A stretch of 64,000 nt of DNA, from NCBI RefSeq assembly GCF_902167145.1, contig NC_050097.1, forward strand, positions 174,808,923 through 174,872,922. The letters run 5' to 3'. Made by a program: the position numbers and the translations under genes. This DNA is from Zea mays (Eukaryota; Streptophyta; Magnoliopsida; Poales; Poaceae). This document shows, one piece after another, positions 33,279 through 45,700 of the stretch (positions within the stretch are counted from its first letter, which is position 1; each line of letters begins with the position of its first letter). The notes beneath the pieces are model-generated. The model ran no database searches, was not told the origin of the DNA, and was given only the letters and a program-made list of their open reading frames with translations.

Positions 33279-33919
33279 GTGATGATATCGTGGCGGCACA
33301 CACGCATCTTGGTCACTCCTATGCTATGCATGCATGCTTCGAATTACCGACCGAAAAGTCTGGTTCCTCGGCCAATTTCTCGTTCCTGGTCAGCTAGGGG
33401 AACCATTTCTCGGCCCGGTATCACATTTTAAAAATATGAAAGTCAAATTTTTTTTGTTCAAAACGAAATTTCGGAACAGTGAAGCCTGCTCCTTACTATG
33501 TTCCAAGTATTTTGCTCTCTCCTCCATCCCACAATTTTCGAGCAGTATGTCAGCTTAGAATTAGGATTTTTTGGTGCTGCATCATTGATGCAAATGAATA
33601 TAATGAGGCCAGAAAATGGCACAGCATGTTACTTTTGACATGTTGCAGCGATAAGCCATCATCAGTTGTCCCCCCCCCCCCCCCCCTAAAAATTACAATA
33701 CACTTCCATTCCGAATTAAAACTTTAACTGTTACTTACATAGTTACATTTGTAATTTATTGTTTGGAAAACATAAGGTGATAATAGGAAATAATATCAAA
33801 CACTTAAAATCATACTTATATCATCAAACTTTATACTTTTGTTCATAGGGAAACCATTGGTTCAAGATTATGATCAAATTTAAAATGTGTGTGTGTGCCT
33901 TTAGAAAAATAAATGGATG
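33279..33919. other. 3' flank of PMEI gene 1
   Basis: No gene. It includes a run of 17 C at 33670-33686 and AT-rich sequence. Another CATGCATGC lies near 33326. Confidence 0.5.
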
Positions 33920-34115
33920 AGAGGGTGTGTTTCTTTGGTTAATACTGTGCTCTCGCCTCCGGTGACTTTGTGAATCTCGAGATCTGTCGGTTCAGTCCTT
34001 CGAAGATGTTCATAGGGATATGGTTTATATGCATAGTATGTTTATAGGGGTCAGTGTATGTGTACGTGTTATGGATGTCTATGTTGTATTGTGTAATAGT
34101 AAAAAAAAGAATTGA
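33920..34115 (+). repeat. Possible SINE remnant
   Basis: The block has GGTTCAGTCC near 33990, close to the pol III box B consensus. It then has a GT-rich body (ATAGGG, GTCAGTGTATGTG) and an A8 tract at about 34101-34108. This resembles the 3' ends of grass short retroposons. No target duplication could be defined, so the call is tentative. Confidence 0.35.
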
Positions 34116-34463
34116 AACATTTCTTTATTCGTACCATAACATATATTGAATATTAAGTTTTTTCTCGATGTGTTTTATATAAAAATTACATAACGACACC
34201 TTTTCAAAGAATCCATACCTTGAATAACTGTCTGTAACACAACATTGCATGGCACACCACATACATATTCACATGCACCATATAATGATGACCCAAAGAG
34301 ATCCAATGGTTATGTGCTTGCCATTTTCACAACCTAATTATTATTCTAGATATTCAATGACCACATTTTTGCAAGGGGAAGTCTAACTAGAAGTATGCCT
34401 ACACGTTGTCGTGGCATAACGGTGACCTATGCCCGAGCCCTTTAGAAGTATTTATGGTTTTCA

Positions 34464-37400
34464 ATGGATAATCATTCTCAAAGCTCTCATCGGTCACTGA
34501 AAATCCTGTCCCACAATATCAGAGGCATCAACTCTGACACCAAATGGAATTCATTGTGGAACAATATCTTGGAATCCAATTGTGACATTGTTTGTATTCA
34601 GAAAACAAAAAAGAATCCTTCGACGAATCATATCTTCGTTTTTTCTGCAACTGTAATTTAGGTAAATTTGCTCATGGCCCTTCTATTGGAGCTTCTGGAG
34701 GATTCATCACTATTTGGAAAGACTCCCTCTTTGAGGCAGAGGTAGTTGATCAGAATGTGTTTGGGCATACTATTTGCTTTCGGTCTAATCTAGATGGTCA
34801 TGTTTGGTGGCTTTCCAACATCTATGCCCCTTGCTCCCCTCATGGAAGAGAAGCCTTTCTTGCATGGTTTTCTAACCTTGAAATTGCTGAAGACAAGCTT
34901 TGGATTTTTCTGGGTGATTTCAATATGATTAGATATCATGAAAACCGTGACAAGCTGGGTGGTGACCCTATTAGAATGCTCAATTGCAATGCGGCAATCA
35001 GTCAACTGGGTTTACAGGAAATTCCTCTCAAAGGGCAAACTTTCACTTGGTCAAACATGCAACGCCAACCTTTGCTTGAAAAGCTGGACTGGTGCTTTAT
35101 CTCGCCAGCCTGGTCTTCCAATTTCCCCGCGACTTCTGCCTTTACTCTGACCAGGGGGGCCTCAGATCATGTTCCCTGGGTGGTCAATATCCAATCTAAT
35201 GTCCCTAAACCGCCCATTTTCAGATTTGAAAACTATTGGCTTCAGCTTGAAGACTTTCATTCCATTTTTCAAGGCTCTTGGAATCATGATTTGTTTCAGC
35301 CTGACCCTGCTAAACGGCTTATGGCTAAGTTTAAAAGAGCGAGAAAGGTGATCCATGGGTGGCAGAAATCCTTACCCAATTTAGCTAAGCTGATTGATAA
35401 GGTGGAATTGATCATTCAGTTTATGGACTTTATTGAGGAAAGCAGAGACTTAACAATTCAAGAGTGGAACTTTAAGGATGTTTTAGTTCATCACCTGCAG
35501 GTTCTTCTTTCCAATCAGCGTATTTACTGGAAACAGAGAGGTCAAATCAAATGGGCTACGTTGGGGGATGCTGGCACAAAATTTTTCATGCAAATGCCAC
35601 TTCGAAGCACCGTCACAACAATATTTTGTCTTTAAACCGTGATAATGGCATGGTTGCTCTCTCTCATTTGGACAAAGAAGAGGTGCTTTTCCAAGCTTTC
35701 AAAGATCGATTAGGGACCTCTCAACCAACATCTATGGTTTTCAACTTGTCGAAACTAATTCAGCCTGTTATCAGCCTGTCAGCTTTAGAAACGCCCTTCT
35801 CCCGCAGTGAGATAGACCAGATCATCAGGAACTTACCTGCTAATAAGTCGCCTGGCCCTGATGGTTTTAACACGGATTTTGTCCGAAAATGCTGGCCGGT
35901 GATTGCTTCGGACTTTTATGAACTTTGTGATAAGTTTTATGAGGGATCGATCTGCATGGAAAGTTTTAATGGATCTTATGTGACTCTTATCCCTAAGCAT
36001 AGCTCTCCTACCTCGGTGGGTGACTATAGACCGATTTCCCTCCTCAATACAAGTATGAAAGTCCTGACTAAAATCCTTGCTAATCGACTGCAACTGGTTA
36101 TTTCTAAATTAGTCCATCAGAATCAATATGGTTTTCTCAAAGCAAGGACAATTCAAGACTGTCTAGCATGGGCGTTTGAATACATCTCTATCTGTCATAA
36201 GTCGGGTAAAGAATTGGTCATCCTAAAATTGGACTTTGAAAAGGCTTTTGACAAATTAGAACATGCGGCTATCATTGATATTTTAAGACATAAAGGTTTT
36301 GGGGACAGATGGTTACACTGGATCTCCTTGATTCTTGGCTCTGGCACTTCACAAGTTCTTTTAAATGGAGTCCCGGGAAGACGTTTTCATTGCAGGCGTG
36401 GAGTTCGCCAGGGGGCCCCTTGTCCCCCCTTCTCTTTGTTCTAGCAGCAGACCTGCTCCAGTCAATTATTATCAAGGCCAAGGATTGTGGCATCCTCAAG
36501 CTCCCGATTCCGTTCTCCCGTGGATCTGATTTCCCGATTATCCAGTACGCAGATGATACAATTATGATTTTGGAAGCGTGCCCCAGACAACTCTTCTTCC
36601 TTAAAGCGATGCTTAACTCCTTTGCTGACTCTACAGGGCTCCATGTGAATTATAACAAATCTAATATTTATCCCATCAATGTTTCAGAGCAGAAAATGGT
36701 TGTTCTTGCAAATACGTTCCACTGCAAGATTGGATCTTTGCCCTTCACGTATCTCGGGCTTCCTCTGGGGCTTCGTAAACCCAATTTGGAAGCATTCCTT
36801 CCTCTCATTCAGAGGATCGAAAGAAGACTCGCTTCAACTTCTATATTTCTATCCCAGGCTGGTAGATTACAAATGGTCAACGCGGTATTTTCTTCTCTTC
36901 CAACCTACTACATGTGCACCCTGAAGCTTCCCAAAAATGTGATCAAACAGATTGACAAACTTCAACAGCATTGTCTTTGGAGAGGGGCAGACATAAATGC
37001 AAAAAAGCCTCCTCTTGTTGACTGGAAATCAGTATGCAAGCCAAAAATTCAGGGGGGCCTTGGAGTCATCAATCTTGAGCTTCAGAATAAAGCGCTACTT
37101 ATGAAATGCCTCCATAAATTCTATAATAGAGTCAACATCCCGTGGGTCAACATCATCTGGGACACTCACTACAACAATTCTCTACCTTCAGCTAAACCAG
37201 TTGGTTCGTTTTGGTGGAAAGATATTCTCAAAATTCATGATTTATTTAAGGAAATTGCCCGAGTGGAGGTTGGAAATGGGAAAACTACTCTCCTCTGGCA
37301 TGATCGATGGAATGGACAGCGCACATCTGAAAGATTCCCGGAGCTCTGGTCTTTTGCATCTGTCAGGGAGATTAACATTCATCAAGCTCGGTTGGCTTCC

Positions 37401-38195
37401 CCGAATGAATTGTTCCACACTCCCCTATCTGCTGAAGCGTTTGGCCAGTTACTTTCATTTCAGGACATTCTTGCTGATTTCCAATTGCATGATCACAATG
37501 ATATTTGGCGTTGCAGTGGCTCTTCCAATCTGTTTTCATCTCAGAAGGTCTATGCTCACTTGATTGGCGCCCAGCAGTCGCACCCTCTCTTCTCTTGGTT
37601 ATGGAAATCTAAATGTCAACCTAAGCACAAAGTGTTCTTCTGGTTATTGCTCAAAGACAGATTGAATACCTGCTCCCTCCTCAGGCGTCGTTCAATGCCC
37701 TTGGATTCCTTCACCTGCGATAACTGCATCCTTCAGATTGAAGAGACGCTCATTCATCTCTTCTTCATATGTAATTTTGCTCGGCGATGTTGGTTACTTT
37801 TGGGCTTTCTCCCGCCGCGTAATTTGAATCTCCTGCATACCTTATTGAGGATTAGAAGGAGATTGCAAGTCCCTTGGAGGCTAGAAACTATTATCATTAT
37901 GACGTGGTGCATCTGGAGGTGCAGAAATAATTGGATTTTCATGAGATCCCTCCTACCGTTTCTGAGTGCAAGGCGATGTTCAGGACTGAATTTGCCTTAT
38001 TATGCCATCGAGTCAAGCCTAATCTTAAGGAAGATATCTCCACCTGGTTACTTCATTTAGGATTGTAGTTCCTCCCCTTGCTTTCTCTTCCCTTCACTTG
38101 CGGTGTAATTTTCCTCTCTTTTCCTAAAACTTGGTTCTCTTTGAATTAATAAAATTACTGTAGGACATTCCTACAGTACCTTTACTTTAAAAAAA
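34464..38195 (+). mobile_element. L1-type LINE, 5'-truncated and decayed
   Basis: ORF2 domains appear in order: apurinic endonuclease (HNIRGIN at about 34515, GDFNMIR near 34913, SDHVPW near 35164), reverse transcriptase (SPGPDGFN at about 35849, LDFEKAFDKLEHA near 36231, QYADDTIMI near 36543), and a zf-RVT Cys/His region near 37590-37790. The frame changes three times (near 34600, 35600 and 36400). The endonuclease Glu in the CIQ-x-TK motif is Lys. ORF1 is absent. The 3' UTR ends in a perfect 9-bp hairpin (38157-38165 with 38169-38177) and a short A7 tail (38189-38195). I could not find a convincing target duplication. It lies between the two PMEI genes. Confidence 0.88.
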
Positions 38196-39277
38196 TAATA
38201 TGATGTTGATGCGCTCGCGCTCTATATTGTTCGACTAATCCGGTGGCTATTCCAGATTAATCTAAAAATTCGATGGTCATGCTGGATCAATTTAATTTGA
38301 TAATCTAATGTTGCGTTTGTGCTCCAGATTGATATACTGGTCCAATGATTATTCTGGATTAATCTAAAAACCCGATGACCATGCCATATTAATTTCTACA
38401 TAAAGGGCGAACTCTCTTCTCGCTATCTCGAAGGGCGAAATTCATCCCACGGCTTGATTAAATGCTTAAATGCTGGCTAAATTATTGGCAAAACTTATCA
38501 TTATTATTCCAACGACACGTCTTGTGTAGACGAGATCGGACACATTATTGCTGGGCACCGACGAGACGAAAGCAATACATCTGTTCATGCTGATGAAGAC
38601 TGGCGTACCCACGACTGGACACCGACGAGGCAAAAGTCATCCTTTTCATCAACAACATCCCGTTTACCAATCAACGTGACAATGACGTAGTCATGATTGA
38701 GTTTTGGCAATTCTAAAAGCCACTCACATCATACACCTTTCACTCATTCTAGAGATACGACGACCACTATGCGTAGCTTAATCGGATGTGTTCTACAAAT
38801 TTTTTACTTTGTAGATGTAATTAACCGGGCGAGCCTCTCTCACGTAAGGCCTCGAGAATCAGCTAGCGAACTACACATTCTCCAAGTTAGAAGCTTGTCC
38901 AAGCAACGACGTAGAAGACAACGGAAGTGAAGACAAGTTCAGGCGAACGGTGTTTTTTGTAAATCCAATGATTAGTGAAATATATGGTTCACGATTGCAA
39001 CACTTATCCTCATCGTAAGATTCTTTTATTTTTTTTGTTCTCGCGAACACTCACCTTCGTAAATTTAAGATAGATTTATATCTAAACTTTAGAGAAGTTG
39101 TAGAATGCCATATTTTAAGCCAAATAGTGTATTCCATTAAGTAGATTCCAATTTCTTTAAAATAAAAGATCCAAACAGTCTCCTGGTGCAAATTCCGGAC
39201 ACAACGAGAAGTAGCGAGAAATGCACTTAGTTCAGTACTACATCTTATATCTGGTGGAGAAATAATCATGGGACTAA
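38196..39277. other. Intergenic region with degenerate duplication and MITE fragment
   Basis: No gene supported. About 38205-38300 and 38301-38395 are diverged copies of one another (shared TCTAAAAA, ATTAATCTAAAAA, CGATG and CCATG blocks). From about 39055 to 39185 is a fragment similar to the 3' half of the MITE at 40041-40399 (shared ATGCCATATTTTAA and ATTCC phrases). Confidence 0.5.
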
Positions 39278-39606
39278 GGCCCCGTTTGGTTTAGGATAAC
39301 TAAAGTTTAGTCACTTTTAGGTCCTAAAGAAGCAAACATGATGACTAAAGTGGGTGACTAAATTTTAGTTCTTTAGTCACCAAGGAAGTGACTAAAAGTG
39401 ACTAAAGTAGTGTTTTTACCTTATTTGTCCTCTCCACTTTCTTCAAATAGCAAACATTCATTAATTAATAGGGGTAAAACAGTCATTATTCACAACAATT
39501 AAAGCTCTTTAGTCCGGTTTAGTCATTGGAAACAAACGGGTTACTTTAGCGACTAAACTTTAGTCACTAAAATTTAGTCTAGTGACTAAAGGAACCAAAC
39601 AGGGCC
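39278..39606. mobile_element. Tourist-like MITE (PIF/Harbinger), 329 bp
   Basis: Ends GGCCCCGTTTGGTT and AACCAAACAGGGCC are terminal inverted repeats. They are flanked by TAA at 39275-39277 and 39607-39609, the 3-bp duplication of this superfamily. The interior is rich in GACTAAA/TTTAGTC palindromic words and has no coding frame. Confidence 0.9.
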
Positions 39607-39609
39607 TAA

Positions 39610-40040
39610 GAAGAATATGCATTGCAAACAATTCCTAATGGAGTATCTACTCGTTGTCTCTAATGTGACACAAATTTAGCAATGTCGATGCATTTTTTTA
39701 AAAGAACTGACCAAACAAGACTTTGGGCCACACATAGGCAACACTAGTTTGGTTGCGTGACATATTAGGATGGGATGTTATGGATCTGGTTTGAGAGATG
39801 AAATGATCACTAGTTTTGTTTGGTTGGAAGGATGTGATGTTTACTGATTTTTTGTTTGGTTTGAGGGATAAGTAGGGATGAATTGATCTTGTCTTTTGTT
39901 TGGATGGAGGTATACGTGAGAAAGAAACAAGCATTTGTGGGATCGAGGAGCCTTGTCTCTTGTAGTTAGGAACGGCATTAATTCTTAGGTTAGGAACGAC
40001 ATTAAACGAAAATATTTTTATGTAGATGACTTTATTCTAA
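39610..40040. other. Intergenic sequence between two MITEs
   Basis: No gene. Between about 39740 and 39915 the phrase TTTTGTTTGGTT/TTTGTTTGGA recurs at roughly 40-60 base spacing with GGATG blocks. It may be an old MITE, but the termini are not definable. Confidence 0.4.
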
Positions 40041-40399
40041 GGCTCCGTTTGTTTCGTTGGAATTGAATTCCATTTTAATAATTATAATTTAGATAAAACT
40101 AATTAAGTTTATATATTTATATATATAATATATTTGTATATTATCTTAAATCATACGAGAGAAATAGTTATATACTACATTTATGTTATAACAAAGCAAA
40201 TAAAAGAGTGTGTTATAAGTTATACATCGAAAAAATAGTATGTAAATCTATGGAATCAATTTCTATCTCTCACCCCATAAATTTGAGATAGCCTTACATG
40301 ATAACTTTGAAAAGTGGTGGAATGTCATATTTTAAATAAAATAGCCTATTCCAATAGTAAGGTTTCAATTCCTCAAAATGAAAGGAAACCAACAGGGAC
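40041..40399. mobile_element. Tourist-like MITE, 359 bp
   Basis: Left end GGCTCCGTTTGTTTCG and right end CCAACAGGGAC form imperfect terminal inverted repeats. TAA occurs at 40038-40040 and 40400-40402. The interior is AT-rich with no coding frame. Its 3' half resembles 39055-39185. Confidence 0.75.
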
Positions 40400-40631
40400 T
40401 AATTATAATTTTCATCCTCTGTTATGTCATTGCAGACAAACACATACCGAGAGAATGAAGACACCTGTCGTAGAAGTCACATAACTTATTTGGAAGGCTC
40501 AGCATGTGTTGCGGATGGCACGTTCCACTTCTAGTCTTCTCCTAGAACGGCGGTATGCCACATGCAAGTGCCCGGCCCGGGAGAACCAGTCGTTTGGCCC
40601 CTGGACGCCTTAAGTTCACAAATCACACAGA

Positions 40632-40639
40632 TATATATA
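40632..40639 (+). promoter_or_regulatory. TATA box of PMEI gene 2
   Basis: TATATATA, 92 bases before the ATG at 40724. Confidence 0.7.
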
Positions 40640-40723
40640 GACCATGCACTCACCACAATTAATCGCACCGCCACCTTTACCACCGAGAGAGGAACGCGAA
40701 CAACCAACGATCGCCTCATCGCC

Positions 40724-41641
40724 ATGGCACGCTCTGTCCCCATCGCGCCTCTGCTCCTGCTCCCCCTCCTCCTCCTCCTCGTCTCCACTGCGTCCGCTGC
40801 ACGGACCGTGGGCGACACCGTGCAGGACGCGTGCAGCAAGACACAATTCCCCAAGATCTGCGTGGACAGCCTCACCGCAAAGCCAGAGAGCCAGAAGGCG
40901 ACCCCGCGCCGGCTGGCGGAGCTGTTCGTGAACATCGCGGCCGAGAAGGGATCCGGGATGGCCACGTTCGTGCACGGGAAGTACAACAACGCCAAGGACA
41001 GCACCGTGTTCAAGTGCTACGACAGCTGCTCGGACGACGTCGAGGAGGCCGTCGCCCACCTCAACGGCCTCGTCCGGGAGCCCACCGACGCCAAGTTCCT
41101 GGAGCTCAAGTCGTGGCTCTCCTCCACGCTCGGCGGCACCTCCACCTGCGAGGACGCCTGCAAGGACCTGCCCAAGAACGGCGACAAGGACGACGTCGTC
41201 AACTTCAGCCTCGACTTCGAGAAGCTGCAGCGCGTCACGCTGGACCTCATCACCGAGGCATCCGGATCCATGTCCGCAGGCATCGCCCTGCCACCCTCCA
41301 ACGCCGGAGCGCCCTCCTACGGGGCGGCGGCGCCGTTCGGAGGTGCCGCGGACGCACCCGCCGGCACCTCCGAGGGCCCTGCCAGCGCCAGCGGGCCATC
41401 AGCTGGTGACGCGCCGGCGTATGGCGCCAGCGCCAGCGGCCCGACTGCTGATGCTCCGGCGGCGGCGGCGGCGGCGGCGTCGTCCGGGCCCTCTAGCGCA
41501 CCCGCGCCATCGTCGTCTGAGTCCTCCGGCGCACCAGGGCCGTCGTCGTCTGATGGGTCCTCCGGCGCCCCGGCGCCATCGTCGTCTGATGGGTCCTCCA
41601 GCGCCCCGGCGCCATCGTCCGGCGACGACGGATCAGCTTGA
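40724..41641 (+). CDS. Invertase/pectin methylesterase inhibitor-domain protein 2 (305 aa)
   Basis: Single exon; the start is the ATG at 40724 (MARSVP), which begins a Leu-rich signal peptide (residues 6-20; cleavage after STASA). The frame is open further upstream, but that part overlaps the TATA box and is not coding. The PMEI domain spans about 30-185: Cys37 and Cys46 (CX8C), FKCYDSCSDDVEEAV with Cys98, SWLSSTLGGTSTCED with Cys142, and RVTLDLITEASGSM. Compared with gene 1, 7.4 kb upstream, the domain is clearly paralogous. The tail (about 190-305) is twice as long and made of Ala/Pro/Ser/Gly repeats around APAPSSSDGSS, an arabinogalactan-like composition. No GPI-type hydrophobic end is seen. 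Confidence 0.93.
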   Translation: MARSVPIAPLLLLPLLLLLVSTASAARTVGDTVQDACSKTQFPKICVDSLTAKPESQKATPRRLAELFVNIAAEKGSGMATFVHGKYNNAKDSTVFKCYDSCSDDVEEAVAHLNGLVREPTDAKFLELKSWLSSTLGGTSTCEDACKDLPKNGDKDDVVNFSLDFEKLQRVTLDLITEASGSMSAGIALPPSNAGAPSYGAAAPFGGAADAPAGTSEGPASASGPSAGDAPAYGASASGPTADAPAAAAAAASSGPSSAPAPSSSESSGAPGPSSSDGSSGAPAPSSSDGSSSAPAPSSGDDGSA

Positions 41642-41947
41642 GCGTGAGCGATGACGCGGAGTTTGGGTCATTTCGTGCCTACTCAGAGACGACGATCTCT
41701 TCTTCCAATTACAAATTGGCCGTCCGTTTACTCCTCACAATGTGTAATGATAATAACGGATGCTACTACGTACCGTACGGATAATGGGTACGTAGCTACA
41801 TGAAGCTGTCTACGGATAATGCCGTCCGTTTACTCCTCTCACATGTTTAAAATTTTAGTTTCGTTTCTTTCGATTTCGAACGCTGTTGCATATTCCCAGA
41901 CCCAATAATAAAGAACCCGACAGACAATGCAACAACCTAACAAAATG

Positions 41948-42033
<86 letters not shown>

Positions 42034-42761
42034 ACACAAAAACAATATACTTCAACAAATTATAAACAAATCACAAGAGAACAAATAAGATACGGTTGTA
42101 CCACACGGCCGGCCAAGACATAACGTGATGTAACTCAAAATTTCACATTTTGAAAAATGTAATGTATATGTGTCATTACAAAAGAAATTATGAGACCTTC
42201 GTCTTAGGCTTGTGCCAGTGCGAGACGTTACTTGGGTTGACATCGATCGCCACGATGTCAAAATACGGATCGCTTTGCCGGATGATCGATAACGCTACCG
42301 ACTGCCTAAATTAGTCGGTACTAATTATACTGGAATCAAATTGGTCGGTACCGATCACCGCACTAATAATGAACCAGTCGGTACTGATCCGGTCGGCGAT
42401 ATCTGACTTTAGTACGTAATGTGTTTTTATTGGTCCACATGTGCGTCACGTGTCGAGAAAAAGTAGCCAAAATCAACATGAATATATAATTGACCGAGTG
42501 GTCACAAGAATAAAAATCTATCACTTTCTATATTCTAAATCTTATGAGTTACTTTATCATCCTATATACGTCTTCTGCTCGTACCTAGGTATGGTAAAAA
42601 AAAAAAAAACAAACCAAACATGCCAATACTTTGCACCGTGTCCATGCAAACAAACGGCCCGTAGTGCCTCGCTGGAAACTGGATAGAGGCATAGAGCGAA
42701 CAACTGAGAAACCGTCCAAGTCGTGCCAGTTCAGCTTCAGCAGGTGACGTCGGTTCGGCAC
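41642..42761. other. Intergenic region and promoter of the methyltransferase gene
   Basis: It contains the (TA)n tract (41950-42031). From about 42290 to 42410 the word GTCGGTAC recurs four times. An A13 run lies at 42597-42609. No TATA box was clear in the last 150 bases; the GC-rich start of the gene would fit a TATA-less promoter. Confidence 0.45.
41950..42031. repeat. (TA)n microsatellite, about 41 units
   Basis: Uninterrupted TA dinucleotides for about 82 bases, 310 bases past the stop of PMEI gene 2. Length is likely variable between individuals. Confidence 0.97.
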
Positions 42762-45700
42762 ATGCCCGCCCTGACGAGGCTCGCCGCGCCGCCGCCGCTG
42801 GCGGCCCCGTCCGCACGCCGCAGGTCGCTGACCCTGCCACCACCGCCACGTCCGCCACACTGCTCCTCCTCCTGGTACAGCGGGAGGCGCTCGTCGTCAA
42901 GGCCCTCGGCCACCGCCGGCGGCGCCCCCCGCGGAGGCCCGCTCCCGGAGCCAGAGGAACTCGACCAGCTCCTCCTCACCGCCCTCCGGGCTGCTCGCAT
43001 CCGCGACGAGGAGTCTCGCCGCTCAGGTATACCCAATGAATTTTCTCATATTGGAGACCTCGTGTTGTTGCTCGATTGACTTTTCGATTTGGGTTAGTAC
43101 TGCTGAACTGCGCGCCACTTTTTCGACGAATCGTGGAGAAACTATAATTGCAAATCATGTGCTACGTAAATCGAGATTCTCCTACACCTGGGCTGTTGGG
43201 CAGGACGAAATCTCGGTGGATTGCATGCTATTTTTTCTTCATTGTGAACTCATTTAACACAGAATGGAGCAATCTGGTGGTCAGGTTTAATACTCCCTCT
43301 GTCTGAAAAGAATGTAATTTTCTCTTTCCGATGAGTCAAACAGTTAGTTTTGACCAAATTTATACTAGAAAGTACTAATATTTACGATGCCAAATAAATA
43401 CACTCGGCCAGGGAGGGAATGACCATGCCAAATAAATATCAATAGATCAACTATAAGAGCAACTCCAAGAGATCAGTTAAAAAGATTAGCCAAATTTACC
43501 GATTTAACTACTCTCTAAAATAGATTTTACAGAAAAAGAGTAGGCTAATCCAACAGACTCGGTAACCTACGAACTGAATGTAGAGTAAAACAGGCTATCC
43601 AAAAATAGAGAGCGAAGATAGAGGGCCACTAAATTTGAAGAGTCATTTACAGAATCTATTGAAGACTTTTTCTTCTAATAATAGCTAAATTTACCTGTAC
43701 TAAAACCATATACCTAGTCTCTTGGAGTTGCTCTAAACCTGTTTGGAAAATATAAATATTGATATTATTTTTCTATAAACTTGGTTAAACTTAAGAAAGT
43801 TTGACTTGTTCTAAACCTACAATTGCATTTTTTTTGGGGACAGAGGGAGTAATTGATATGAAGTCGGGCTACATGTTTAAGGTTGTATATGACCCGGCGA
43901 AGTGATTTTTTTTGAGTCATTGCAATTCACTTTGGATACTGGAGCCCTAGAACTTTGTGATGCTTTTGCTTCAAATGTGGTAGCTTAGGGTTCATGGATT
44001 CCCATAAAAAGATGCGTAACTTGAACAGAGATATAGGAATATGTCTACATTAGTACACAACTGTCTTCTGTTGTTGTCCTGATATTTCTTTTCTGGTAGA
44101 GTGGTAGGCCGATATTTGTATTTTGCTGTCAGACTGGCATTTTCGCATTGTTTGCTGTTTCAGCACAATGTGTTGGTTTATTGTGCTGCAAAATTTTAGG
44201 AACAGAACTCATTATTATGTTTTTTAAGGTCGAGAATGTCTTAATAACAACTGAGGTAAAATTTAATTAGCAAAATATTTATGCGTGCAGATGCTTAGTG
44301 CAACTTTTGTTATGTGCCTTGACTTCATTTTCTGGTCATTTAATCACATTGAAGGATGTCAAAGATCCTCATGAGTCAGGAGGCAAATGTTGATGACATG
44401 TATGTGCCTTGACTTCATTTTCTGGTCATTTAATCACATTGAAGGATGTCAAAGATCCTCATGAGTCATGAGGCAAATGTTGATGACATGTTCACTACTG
44501 TTTAAAGAACTATGTTGTACTATTTTCCTGGGAAAACATTGATAATAATCACCGTAGAGTATTAGTTTCCTTTGCTTTAGATATGTTCTATGTTAGTTCG
44601 AATGTAATTTAATGAAGTTATGCATGCAGATCCTCTTTTTATCGATCCATATGCTGCCATTCTTCTTTCACATGACGTGGCACATCATGATATGGATTAT
44701 CTAGATTCACATGCACTGCCTTGGCAAGATCATTATAGGCTAACAACCAGATATATTGATGACAAAATACAGAATTTGATCAACAATTCAGAAGATATTA
44801 GACAGGTAAATTTAATCAACTCTTTCCTTCCAACCGTTTGAGAATATGCTAGCAGCTAGCTCATTCCTTATAGATTGTTCTGTTGACAGATGGAATGGAC
44901 ACTCGTCCGTACAGGCTGAACTGGCCAAGGTTGTCTGTTATATATGATGTGTCACCAGGAGAAGTCTTCACTGCAGCAACTCAGCAGCTCAGAGGTGTAT
45001 TATAGACTTATCAGTCACAAGTTTCTTCTTTTCATTTGTTTAGATGACAGGCTTCCTTACCCATGTTTATGCCATAGTTCAATCAAAACATATGCATTTT
45101 CCACAATATACCACCATTAGTTCCTGAACCTTTCTAGTCTGGTCAGCTGAGGCACTACTAATAATTTCTTCACTGGATTTTGAGCCCTCAAACTATCAAA
45201 ATTTGTCCAGCACTCCAGCTCTTCTATCCTTAAAAAAAGCTGTATTAATGAAAAAAAAGATTGTGTTTCATTATAAAATGTCAATTATTTAAAACCAGAT
45301 GTAGTAACTAGTAACCATTAAAATAGCTTATCCCCTGTATAGTACTAATAAGTTCTTGTGCTGTGCCTCACTGACATATTGGGCTGTTTATTCAAAACCA
45401 TATTGGTCTCGTAATGAGTTGCTTGTCGTGTTTTAGACCATGAACATTTTTTAACCATAAATACAGCAGGGGAAACCCCCACTGTAGGGTTTTTTTTATT
45501 AAAGGGAAATGTACTTATTCAGCGGCATATGGATGATTGCTTCTCTAAAGAAAACTTAGAGCTTTGATAATGATTGCCAAGAACTTACTTGCATTTATGT
45601 TTCTTATGGTTCACAGGAACTGGAGCGAAAGTATCACAAAATTGTGTTTTGCTTCATACTCCTTTGGAATCCCATGATATACAAGCGTGCTTGAGCAAAA

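Noticed and set aside
32298..33299. 333-codon ORF antisense to PMEI gene 1
   Set aside because: It is a shadow of the GC-rich PMEI coding frame; it has no domain, start context or homology that I recognise.
34255..34300. Target-site duplication for the LINE (similarity of TATAATGATG to sequence after the A-tail)
   Set aside because: The match is inexact and at a distance from the ORF2 start; chance similarity in AT-rich sequence cannot be excluded.
40562..40723. 54-codon upstream extension of PMEI gene 2
   Set aside because: It overlaps the TATA box and likely leader. The ATG at 40724 directly starts a good signal peptide.
41839..42058. Ile/Tyr repeat ORFs on the - strand
   Set aside because: Translation of the (TA)n microsatellite.
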